Shown here in pieces: positions 8,159-14,142 of a stretch of 64,000 bases of DNA. Numbering within the stretch: position 1 is the stretch's first letter; each line of letters begins with the position of its first letter. Below the pieces are notes generated by a model. The model searched no databases. It was not told where the DNA came from and saw nothing but the letters and a program-made list of their open reading frames with translations. This DNA comes from Enterobacter asburiae (lineage in GTDB: Bacteria; Pseudomonadota; Gammaproteobacteria; Enterobacterales; Enterobacteriaceae): contig NZ_JAKCMV010000028.1 in the NCBI RefSeq assembly GCF_021440515.1, forward strand, positions 47,964-111,963, given 5' to 3'. A program made the translations under genes and the position numbers.

Positions 8159-8761
8159 CTAACTGGTTAAAAAGACCAGCAAATCTGTCTTGTTCCTGAG
8201 CCCCAGTTTTCTTATCGCTGAGCTTTTTAACGCGCTGACACGACGGTAAGAAAGCTGCTCTGTTTCGGCGATGTAACGCATATCCAGACCCTTTCGCAGT
8301 TCCTTCAATACTCTCCATTCACCCGGCGTCAGCGATAACGCCGCGGGTTTCTTCACTGGGCGATAGCGGTTATCGACCATTTTTAATAAGGTGGCTCGCC
8401 AGTAATAAAGCGGCTCCTGGAGCGAGATATAGGCGTCAATATCTCCCCGGATCCACAGCCAGGAATTCGCTGGCGCGGAATACATGCAAATAAGCACGCC
8501 GGGAAAGAGAACGCGCATCTTTCTGATATATTTCAGGCAGTCATATCCCGCGTGATATTTATCCGTGCCGGACAAAAAAATCACGTCTAAAGAGGTTGCC
8601 GCCAGCGTTGTTTCAATCTCCGCGTAATCATCGCCAGACGCTTTTATTTGTATATGCGCGGCGATATTTTTTAATAGCGCAGTAATCCCCTGGCGTGCCA
8701 GGTGATCTCCGCCCAATAGTGCGATATTTAAATGGCGGCGTTCGCTGCGTGTGTTCGCCAT
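8159..8761 (-). CDS. LuxR-type regulator with degenerate receiver domain (FimZ-like)
   Basis: 200 residues from the ATG at 8761, which has GGGAATAAC just upstream; the frame is open 24 codons further but lacks a start site. Residues 11-130 align by pattern with a response-regulator receiver (NIALLGGDHLARQGITALL, then LDVIFLSGTD). The position of the phosphorylated aspartate carries Ser64, and the acidic pair at the N-terminus is reduced to GD. Residues 142-198 are a LuxR/NarL helix-turn-helix (LTPGEWRVLKEL, RRVSALKSSAIRKLGL). FimZ-like proteins beside fimbrial operons activate them; here activity is likely independent of phosphorylation. Confidence 0.82.
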   Translation of the reverse strand: MANTRSERRHLNIALLGGDHLARQGITALLKNIAAHIQIKASGDDYAEIETTLAATSLDVIFLSGTDKYHAGYDCLKYIRKMRVLFPGVLICMYSAPANSWLWIRGDIDAYISLQEPLYYWRATLLKMVDNRYRPVKKPAALSLTPGEWRVLKELRKGLDMRYIAETEQLSYRRVSALKSSAIRKLGLRNKTDLLVFLTS

Positions 8762-9060
8762 GTTATTCCCTCGATTTATAATTGTAATGAGACACGCCTG
8801 TCCGGCAGAACGATGCCTGTATTTTCGAAGCAATTAAGCATTGCACGTTGTGAGCTAACTATACTAAAGGCGTGAAAGAGGTAATCTGAATAAATCTTAA
8901 TTTGTTTTAAGTGCAATTTACCCGCGGCGAATACTCTCTTCAATGAACCGGCGCTTGCTAATTTGCTTAAAAATAAGCATACCTGGACTTTTTAATGAAA
9001 AGTTAACGTTAATAAATGTTTTGTAAGGAAATAGTCCGATCGCGTCATGGGACGGCCCTG

Positions 9061-9075
9061 GTTACTGACGGTAAC
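9061..9075. promoter_or_regulatory. Short dyad (GTTAC-N5-GTAAC) in the fimbrial control region
   Basis: Perfect 5-base arms with a 5-base centre, in the gap between divergent regulators. It could be an operator for the ToxR-like or LuxR-like protein. Short dyads occur by chance, so support is weak. Confidence 0.2.
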
Positions 9076-9273
9076 TAACAGTTTAGCGTTGAAATTGTTA
9101 ACTAAGAGACCCGGTTTGAAGATGGCAACGATGCTGAAATTCGCCCGCATGGCGCATGAAGTCTGCTTTTCGCTAAAAGTCACAAATTAGGCTTTCTGAA
9201 TAATTCAGACAGCGATGTCTGGGGCGTTCAACGGCGGCTTTTGTCGAGTTTTGTCAGTGTCAAGGGAGCTGAA

Positions 9274-9378
9274 ATGGAGGTTAAGAAAACTTCAGAAGCG
9301 CCTGAGAAACGCGTAAGAAAATTAAGATTTTTCGCCAGGTGCCGGGATATACAGTCGCGCACTAATCCGTCACATTAA
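9274..9378 (+). CDS. Possible 34-residue basic small protein
   Basis: ATG at 9274 preceded by AAGGGAG with a five-base spacer, a near-ideal ribosome-binding site. The frame encodes 34 residues starting MEVKKTSEAPEKRVRKLRFF; about a third are Lys or Arg. It lies about 90 bases before the ToxR-like gene in the same direction. No family is recognised. The ribosome-binding site is the main evidence, and chance remains possible. Confidence 0.3.
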   Translation: MEVKKTSEAPEKRVRKLRFFARCRDIQSRTNPSH

Positions 9379-9425
9379 TCTTAATCAGGTAAGGGATACG
9401 TCGGTTAACCGTAAAGGGAAGCTAC

Positions 9426-9488
9426 ATGAGTCACAGGCGCTGGCCGGAGGTATTAAGCCCAATCTATGCACAAGCATTACATTATTAA
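9426..9488 (+). CDS. Possible leader peptide overlapping the ToxR-like gene
   Basis: ATG at 9426 follows AAAGGGAAG with a short spacer and encodes 20 residues (MSHRRWPEVL...). It ends at a TAA 23 bases inside the downstream regulator gene in another frame. The regulator start at 9466 has its nearest strong Shine-Dalgarno (GGAGG, 9446-9450) 15 bases away, inside this small frame, so coupled translation is plausible. Inference only. Confidence 0.3.
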   Translation: MSHRRWPEVLSPIYAQALHY

Positions 9489-10254
9489 TGGCCAGGTAGA
9501 GTTTCACCCGGCAGCCAGCACGTTACGCGATCTCAACAATCCAGACCGGGTGGTGGTATTAAATTCCCCGGCGGGCCGTTGTTTGTTGTTATTAATAGAT
9601 CGAATCGGAACCATTGTGACGCAACAGGAGTGTATGGATATTGTCTGGCAGCGTCGGGGGATGCTGGTTTCGCCAAATACCTATTACCAGAATATTTCTA
9701 TTCTGCGTAAAGGGTTAAAGAAAGTGGGTTTTGAAAACGACCCGATCGTGACCATCCCGCGCATTGGACTGACGCTCGCAAGCGATACCAAAATCGTTAT
9801 TAAACAGACGCCGCCGCAGAATACAGACGCCGCGGAGAACGTCCCCCCCGCGTTGGAAGAACCTGCTGCGCCGCAGAGCGTTGAAGAGGCTCCTGCTCTG
9901 GCGGCGCTGACGCGCCGCTTCTGGCTGCCGGGCGCGCTGGTGGCATTGCTGGTGCTGGCTGGCATAAGCGTGCTCAGCCACAGCCGGCTGCGCGACAGCT
10001 ATTTTGTGGACGGGTACCGCTTCACGACGATGATGGGCGAATGTCGGCTTTATTTAGCCCGTGATATTGAAACCCAGCGCGATCGGGATAAGGCGCTGGC
10101 GTACGCCACGCCCTTTAAGGATCGGTGCGTGAACTATCCCTGGGTATACGTGAGCGGATACACCCTACTGCCACGCGCGTCGGTGATCCGCTGCGACAGG
10201 CCGATGACCGAACCCAACCGCTGTATGTCTGATTATTTTATCGAGGATCGTTAG
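9466..10254 (+). CDS. ToxR/CadC-type transmembrane transcription regulator
   Basis: 262 residues. Residues 1-110 form a cytoplasmic OmpR/ToxR-type winged helix (VVLNSPAGRCLLLLIDRIG, TYYQNISILRKGLKK, IVTIPRIGLTL). A proline- and glutamate-rich linker spans 113-145, one membrane helix 152-171 (FWLPGALVALLVLAGI), and a periplasmic domain of about 90 residues has four cysteines (193, 221, 243, 253). Such proteins bind DNA while sensing from the periplasm. The stop is one base from the start of a small membrane protein, matching ToxR-ToxS, TcpP-TcpH and the fimbrial PsaE-PsaF and MyfE-MyfF pairs of Yersinia. It is divergent from the fimbrial operon, its likely target. Confidence 0.85.
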   Translation: MHKHYIINGQVEFHPAASTLRDLNNPDRVVVLNSPAGRCLLLLIDRIGTIVTQQECMDIVWQRRGMLVSPNTYYQNISILRKGLKKVGFENDPIVTIPRIGLTLASDTKIVIKQTPPQNTDAAENVPPALEEPAAPQSVEEAPALAALTRRFWLPGALVALLVLAGISVLSHSRLRDSYFVDGYRFTTMMGECRLYLARDIETQRDRDKALAYATPFKDRCVNYPWVYVSGYTLLPRASVIRCDRPMTEPNRCMSDYFIEDR

Positions 10255-10255
10255 T

Positions 10256-10735
10256 ATGGTTCGCTACCGTCAAATGCTCTTTGCGCTGGGTCTGTGCCTG
10301 CTGATGGGGGCGGTGGTGGCGGGGTATTATCTCTGGCATCGCCATTACATTCAGCCCTTCGCCTGCCAGGCGAACTTTATCCAGCATCATCCTGATGAAA
10401 CGCTCTCGCTGTGGCTGAACTACACGGTGGAGGGCAGCACCGGCATACTCAGTATGAATGGTCGGTTGAAAAGCGACCCTGAGAAGGTCCTGAATCGTAA
10501 AATTTTCTTTCAGGTGGAGCGTAAAGACAGCGTCTATACCCTGACCTCCGTTCGTAATATGGCTTTCCCTGATGACACCATCAGCAACAGCTGGCTGGAG
10601 AAGTACGAGCCGTTATTTTTTATCTACCCCAATAAGAGTATTTATATGCGAATTAAGCCGCAGCAGAATGATAGCTATTTATTTATTCTGGGCACGCTGC
10701 CGACCTATGTCTGCCATAAGTCTAAAAACGAGTAG
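10256..10735 (+). CDS. Small inner-membrane partner of the ToxR-like regulator (ToxS/PsaF-like position)
   Basis: 159 residues. One N-terminal membrane segment (about 7-26, LFALGLCLLMGAVVAGYYL) precedes a periplasmic domain with two cysteines (37 and 153). No sequence family is recognised with confidence. Its size, topology and one-base spacing from the regulator are those of ToxS-type partners, which stabilise or gate their regulator in the periplasm. It shares no strong motif with ToxS that I can see, so the role is inferred from arrangement alone. Confidence 0.7.
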   Translation: MVRYRQMLFALGLCLLMGAVVAGYYLWHRHYIQPFACQANFIQHHPDETLSLWLNYTVEGSTGILSMNGRLKSDPEKVLNRKIFFQVERKDSVYTLTSVRNMAFPDDTISNSWLEKYEPLFFIYPNKSIYMRIKPQQNDSYLFILGTLPTYVCHKSKNE

Positions 10736-10858
10736 CAAAAAATATTTCTTATTTTTGCCGTCGTCATTTATGCTTGATTGAATAGCTAAGATATACCTTA
10801 GAAATATAATAGCAGCAATAATGTTGCGATAATGTAAGTATTATTCTTCGGCAAGGTA

Positions 10859-11857
10859 ATGAAAAATTTAATTGATGATCGCGGCAGGATGGCGCCTGCG
10901 CGGAATAAATCCCTGAATATGGGTTTACTCCTGTGGCCCCAGTTCTCGCTTCTGGCTTTTGCAGGGTTACTGGAGGCGTTACGCATTGCCTCCAGCGCCC
11001 AGAAGCGCAGTAAGAAAATAACCTTTAAGCTCAGCCTGATAAGTATTTCCCCTGACGAGCCGGTGGTAAGCAGTTCTGGTATCAGCGTGCTGCCGGAGGC
11101 CCCACATGCCCCTCCCGACGCCTTCGACTACGTCGCGGTGATCGGCGGCAGTCTGGACCATCTCCACCGGGGGCATCCCGGCGACAGAGCGTTTCTCGCT
11201 AAGGCCCATGGCCACAACATCCCCCTTATAGGTATTGGCACCGGCAGCTTTATTCTGGCAGAGGAGGGCTTGCTGACCGAGCGTCGCGCCTCGATTCATC
11301 CTCACCAATACGACGTTTTCACGCAGCGGTTCCCGCTGGTTTACGCCGAGCAGGGTCTCGATTTTATTGATGAAGGCGACGTACTGACCTGCCCCGGTGG
11401 GATCTCGACGCTGACGCTGGTCACGGCGCTGATCCGCGACCACGCGGGTAACGACATTGCGACCACCACCTCACGACGCCTCTCTCTTTCCCCCCATACT
11501 CCCGTTACGCCGCGACCGGCGAACATCGCTCTGATCCCCGATTCGCGGCTGCGCAGGGCGGTGACGATCGTCGAACAGTATCTGACGCACCCGCTCACGG
11601 CCGCCCGGCTCGCCGAGGACGTTAAGCTGAGCGAACGGCAGCTTAACCGCCTGTTCCACGCCGAGTTTGGCAAAACCGCGCGGGAATTTATTCGCAGCGC
11701 CAGGCTGCGCTACGCCTGCTGGCTGCTGAAAAACTCCCAGCAAAGCGTGACGGATATCGCGAGGCGGATGCGGTTTAGCGACTGCGCCCACTTTATTCGT
11801 CATTTTCAGACCGAGTATGGCTGTACGCCAGGGGTATGGCGAACGTTGCAGAACTGA
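10859..11857 (+). CDS. GlxA-family AraC-type regulator with DJ-1/PfpI-like domain
   Basis: 332 residues. Residues 18-190 form a DJ-1/PfpI-like sensor (MGLLLWPQFSLLAFAGLLEA, DYVAVIGGSLDHL, PLIGIGTGSFILAEEGLL). The usual nucleophile cysteine in the elbow is Thr (GIGTGS), so it is probably a ligand-binding rather than catalytic domain. Residues 225-330 are two AraC helix-turn-helix motifs (AARLAEDVKLSERQLNRLF, DIARRMRFSDCAHFIRHF, ending YGCTPGVWR). The ATG at 10859 follows GGCAAGG; the ATG at the MAPARN codon is an alternative. The target is unknown. Relatives respond to amino-acid derivatives such as carnitine or choline products. Confidence 0.85.
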   Translation: MKNLIDDRGRMAPARNKSLNMGLLLWPQFSLLAFAGLLEALRIASSAQKRSKKITFKLSLISISPDEPVVSSSGISVLPEAPHAPPDAFDYVAVIGGSLDHLHRGHPGDRAFLAKAHGHNIPLIGIGTGSFILAEEGLLTERRASIHPHQYDVFTQRFPLVYAEQGLDFIDEGDVLTCPGGISTLTLVTALIRDHAGNDIATTTSRRLSLSPHTPVTPRPANIALIPDSRLRRAVTIVEQYLTHPLTAARLAEDVKLSERQLNRLFHAEFGKTAREFIRSARLRYACWLLKNSQQSVTDIARRMRFSDCAHFIRHFQTEYGCTPGVWRTLQN

Positions 11858-11955
11858 CGTGACGATACCGAGGGTGGGGAGATGCGGAGCCGGAAGTGCG
11901 GGTTTAGGCTGGTTGTGTTTTGATTTAGACGGATTTTTATATCATCATCCTCACC

Positions 11956-12393
11956 ATGAAAATAGAAACCGCAGTCCCCTCACAATTTGAACGACTCGTC
12001 GCGATCTGGGAGTCCTCCGTTCGCGCCACTCACCACTTCTTGCAGGAAAGCGATATTGCCGCCCTGCGTCCGCTGCTGCTCAACGCGTATCTGCCCAACC
12101 TCAAGGTTGTGATTGCTCGCGATGAATCCGGCGTTATTCACGGCTTTTTAGGCGTCGATGAAAACCGTATTGAAATGCTGTTTGTCGATGACGCGAGCCG
12201 CGGCAAAGGCGTCGGGAAATTATTGCTGAATTATGCGGTAGAACACTTTGGCGCGAATGAACTGGACGTGAACGAGCAAAACCCGCAGGGCGTCGCGTTT
12301 TATCGGCATATGGGTTTTGAGCAGATCGGCCGCTCAGAAGTGGACGGGCAGGGGAATCCGTTTCCGCTGCTGCATATGCGGTTGAATAAATAG
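11956..12393 (+). CDS. GNAT N-acetyltransferase, YjaB-like
   Basis: 145 residues. The acetyl-CoA binding loop is ASRGKGVGKLLL (residues 75-86), preceded by the strand IEMLFVDD. The C-terminal ELDVNEQNPQGVAFYRHMGF and GRSEVDGQGNPFPLLHM match the pattern of E. coli YjaB, which acetylates lysines on proteins. Closeness to YjaB is judged from memory of motifs. Single gene; a perfect stem-loop (12402-12422) eight bases after the stop could end transcription. Confidence 0.85.
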   Translation: MKIETAVPSQFERLVAIWESSVRATHHFLQESDIAALRPLLLNAYLPNLKVVIARDESGVIHGFLGVDENRIEMLFVDDASRGKGVGKLLLNYAVEHFGANELDVNEQNPQGVAFYRHMGFEQIGRSEVDGQGNPFPLLHMRLNK

Positions 12394-12400
12394 GGTTTGT

Positions 12401-12435
12401 TCCCTCTCCCTTTGGGAGAGGGCTGGGGTGAGGGG
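12401..12435. repeat. Dispersed intergenic palindrome (CCCTCTCCC/GGGAGAGGG type)
   Basis: A perfect 9-base stem (12402-12410 with 14414-style partner at 12414-12422) and a TTT loop, followed by CTGGGGTGAGGGG. This wording is a common dispersed intergenic repeat in enterobacteria and pseudomonads. A related, less perfect copy lies at 63676-63707. Confidence 0.7.
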
Positions 12436-12473
12436 ACAAGCATCTCACCTGGCATAACTAAGGATTTTTATAA

Positions 12474-12650
12474 TTAGCCTTCAGGTTCAGGTTGAACGGG
12501 TAAGCCTTGCTTACACGTTTCTTGCGGCGGCTTTCCCTCGTCCTGCTTGAGTATTCGGTCAGTAGTTTGGATTAATTCATCCGCCATTTTTTTCACACGC
12601 TGCTGGCTTGCTTCTGAGCGGGATGCAATCGCGTCGTCCAATGTTTTCAT
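12474..12650 (-). pseudogene. Truncated XRE-antitoxin-like ORF, 58 residues
   Basis: ATG at 12650 with AGGCGG upstream. The first 27 residues (MKTLDDAIASRSEASQQRVK then KMADELI) strongly resemble the N-terminal helix of HigA/XRE-type antitoxins, which usually run about 95-100 residues and carry a helix-turn-helix. Here that domain is missing; the frame ends after a Lys/Gln/Pro-rich tail. It lies 46 bases after the SymE-like gene in the same direction. It may be a decayed antitoxin, or a functional short protein keeping only the toxin-contact helix. Confidence 0.55.
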
Positions 12651-12696
12651 TTTGCCGCCTGAGTATTGTTATTTGTCAGAGATCCTTCCTCAATAA

Positions 12697-12981
12697 CTAA
12701 TGTGCCAGTGCCCCCTCTATTTCTCGCAACCTAGCCTGCGCGCGTTTGTTCTCCTCCAGTAGCTTTTGCTCTGTCTCGCTATATGCCATCAGAACGATGC
12801 AGCCTTTCATCACCTTCACCGTGACCTGATGCCCGGTTTCAAACCTCGCCGCGCGCAGCCATTTGCCCGAAAGCGTAATATTCGGCGTGGATTTGTCGCG
12901 AACCTTCGGGCGATATCCCACAATTAACGAACGCTCGGTTCCGGTTTCGTCGGTGTCTGGGGTAGAATGCGAATCAGCCAT
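12697..12981 (-). CDS. SymE-like toxin (type I TA family, AbrB-like fold)
   Basis: 94 residues from the ATG at 12981, which has AAGGAG eight bases upstream; the longer open frame to 13164 has no initiation signal. The core ITLSGKWLRAARFETG then VTVKVMKGCIVLMAY matches SymE (ITLKGQWLEAAGF, VKVMEGCIVL in E. coli). SymE has an AbrB-type fold, condenses the nucleoid or cleaves RNA, and in E. coli is repressed by LexA and by the antisense RNA SymR. Here the C-terminus is a short charged helix (EQKLLEENKRAQARLREIE). No LexA box is seen; the promoter overlaps paired palindromes instead. Confidence 0.82.
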   Translation of the reverse strand: MADSHSTPDTDETGTERSLIVGYRPKVRDKSTPNITLSGKWLRAARFETGHQVTVKVMKGCIVLMAYSETEQKLLEENKRAQARLREIEGALAH

Positions 12982-13012
12982 AATCAACTCCTTGATAGTT
13001 GGTGAGGTTAGA

Positions 13013-13042
13013 CGCCCTTTGGTGCTCCAACACTTTAGGGCG
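13013..13042. promoter_or_regulatory. Stem-loop in the symE 5' leader
   Basis: CGCCCT (13013-13018) pairs with AGGGCG (13037-13042), with an inner GTG/CAC. It lies in the predicted untranslated leader of the SymE-like gene, about 32 bases before its start. E. coli symE is controlled by an antisense RNA over this part of the transcript. Whether a SymR-like RNA is made here cannot be seen. Confidence 0.4.
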
Positions 13043-13059
13043 TTGCAGAATCCTGAATC

Positions 13060-13079
13060 CATGTGGTAGGTACCACATG
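13060..13079. promoter_or_regulatory. Palindrome 1 in the symE/RHH intergenic region, candidate operator
   Basis: A perfect palindrome with 9-base arms (CATGTGGTA / TACCACATG) around a GG centre. It covers the predicted symE transcription start. Its reverse complement shares the 13-mer GTGGTACCTACCA with palindrome 2. Confidence 0.65.
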
Positions 13080-13085
13080 CAGATA

Positions 13086-13114
13086 AATTAACCGAAGTGG
13101 TACCTACCATGCAA
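13086..13114 (-). promoter_or_regulatory. Predicted symE promoter
   Basis: Minus-strand -35 TTGCAT (13114-13109), a 17-base spacer and -10 TTAATT (13091-13086). The spacer contains palindrome 2, so a bound repressor would block RNA polymerase. Confidence 0.5.
13097..13109. promoter_or_regulatory. Palindrome 2, candidate operator overlapping the RHH start codon
   Basis: GTGGTACCTACCA, with TGGTA/TACCA arms around CC, repeats the core of palindrome 1; the centres are 34 bases apart. It ends on the A of the RHH gene's ATG and leaves no room for a Shine-Dalgarno, so the RHH protein is a good candidate autorepressor. Confidence 0.65.
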
Positions 13115-13270
13115 GAGAAAAAGAAACCAAATTTTGACCGCACCAAGAGTACGATGAAGAACATCCGGTTTGAGGATGAGCTTTTGGAACAAATTGAGAA
13201 AGCAGCGGGTAAGGGGAATTTTAGTAAGTGGGTAAAAGAGGCATGTAGATTACGGCTCTCAAAAGAATAA
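13109..13270 (+). CDS. Ribbon-helix-helix small protein (YlcI/YnfO-like)
   Basis: 53 residues, very basic at the N-terminus (MQEKKKPNFDRTKS). It has a ribbon strand (MKNIRF) followed by two helices (EDELLEQIEKAAGKG and FSKWVKEACRLRL), the layout of Arc/MetJ-type ribbon-helix-helix DNA-binding proteins and of the prophage-associated YlcI/YnfO family. It is divergent from the SymE-like toxin. Two copies of one palindrome lie between the two genes, the nearer touching its ATG. It probably represses both promoters, and so may act as antitoxin-type regulator. It is too short for routine gene calling. Confidence 0.7.
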   Translation: MQEKKKPNFDRTKSTMKNIRFEDELLEQIEKAAGKGNFSKWVKEACRLRLSKE

Positions 13271-13394
13271 TTAAAAGTAACGTTAAAAATTGGTGTGATT
13301 TTTTTTATTAAAGGTTGGTATAGCTAACAATAACGTTATTATTAGCTATGATTAATTAATCAATATATTTAATTATTATTGGGATCAATTATTT

Positions 13395-13601
13395 TCAGCC
13401 AAATTTATCCTTGAATTTCTGAGAGCTAACCCGACGGTTCATTTTCCCATTGCAGTTAGGACATAAATGTTGTTTTTTACCTTCGATAGTCCAGGTATGA
13501 TATTTTTTTTTGAAAGAGATGCCACATATATCACATCGACTGGGTTTAAATATAGCACCAATAATAACTAATAAAACTACACCACCAAAAATCCATTCCA
13601 C
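13395..13601 (-). CDS. Zinc-ribbon small membrane protein
   Basis: 68 residues. An N-terminal membrane segment (WIFGGVVLLVIIGAIF, residues 3-18) is followed by two CxxC knuckles (CDIC and CPNC) 25 residues apart, with a basic tail. This is an inner-membrane-anchored zinc ribbon of unknown function. The gene and its flanks (13271-13760) are much richer in A and T than the rest of the window, pointing to transfer. It lies between the RHH gene and selC. Confidence 0.65.
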   Translation of the reverse strand: MEWIFGGVVLLVIIGAIFKPSRCDICGISFKKKYHTWTIEGKKQHLCPNCNGKMNRRVSSQKFKDKFG

Positions 13602-13760
13602 AATGTCTTTCCTTAACTAACTGTTATCTAAAGCAATTAGAAGAATAACATTTGCCACTTAATACAATAAGTGATCAAATTCACATTGTTTTGAATCAAG
13701 CTGGAAACTATATAAGTAAGACGTCAGGTAATACGACATAAGAGCATCTGTGGTAGATTT

Positions 13761-13855
13761 TGGCGGAAGATCACAGGAGTCGAACCTGCCCGGGAACGCT
13801 GGCGCCCCCAACTGGATTTGAAGTCCAGCCACCTCACCGGAGATGACGATCTTCC
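13761..13855 (-). tRNA. selC: tRNA-Sec (UCA)
   Basis: 95 bases, from GGAAGATCGTC at 13855 to the encoded CCA at 13761. The anticodon TCA sits in CTGGACTTCAAATCCAG. The long acceptor stem, long variable arm and GGTTCGACTCC T-arm are those of selenocysteine tRNA. It reads UGA as selenocysteine with SelB. Its 3' end is a classic integration site for genomic islands (LEE and others in E. coli). Small foreign-looking genes lie directly beyond it here, but no integrase was found in the window. Confidence 0.98.
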
Positions 13856-13885
13856 GCGCCTCGATTGCTACATGGAGGCGGGCGC

Positions 13886-13914
13886 ATTATAGCTACTTTC
13901 AGTCATTTACCACA
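13886..13914 (-). promoter_or_regulatory. selC promoter
   Basis: A perfect minus-strand TATAAT (13891-13886) is followed by a GC-rich discriminator (GCGCCC) typical of stable RNA genes. The -35 (TGTGGT, 17-base spacing) is weak. Confidence 0.6.
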
Positions 13915-14142
13915 TACCCAGACCCACTTTTTTCACTCCTCTTTTGACCTGCATTCCCCTCTTGCCATTAATCTCTAAGGAAATCCTCAGGTTAGCAATT
14001 TGTGCGCCTCAACTTTTAACGCGATCACAAAAAAGAAGAAACATAACCTGCTAACCAGATATCAGAATACCCGCTCACCCATCAATGGTTTACAACATCT
14101 GCAACCGGTCTCAGCGCCCCCTACAGCGTGAAGGATAAAAAG

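Larger units (their letters stand above)
8762..9465. other. 704-base AT-rich control region between the fimbrial operon and the ToxR-like pair
   Basis: No substantial gene is seen. The segment must hold the divergent promoters. Visible elements are a small stem-loop (8964-8979, TGCTTA/TAAGCA), GTTAAC-type hexamers at about 9003 and 9099, a GTTAC/GTAAC dyad at 9061-9075, and two tiny ORFs with good ribosome-binding sites on the plus strand (listed separately). No long inverted repeats of a fimS-type invertible switch and no fimB/fimE recombinase were found. A 63-codon minus-strand frame at 8992-9183 has no support. Confidence 0.5.

Noticed and set aside
8992..9183. Possible 63-residue gene on the minus strand in the fimbrial control region
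   Set aside because: No ribosome-binding site, no recognisable features, random-looking composition.
8106..9465. Phase-variable fimS-type invertible promoter
   Set aside because: No pair of long inverted repeats and no tyrosine recombinase gene nearby.
12982..13115. LexA box controlling the SymE-like gene
   Set aside because: No CTGT-N8-ACAG match on either strand; the palindromes present have a different core.
12394..13855. attL/attR direct repeats of the selC 3' end
   Set aside because: No second copy of the tRNA 3' sequence was noticed in the accessory region, and no integrase.
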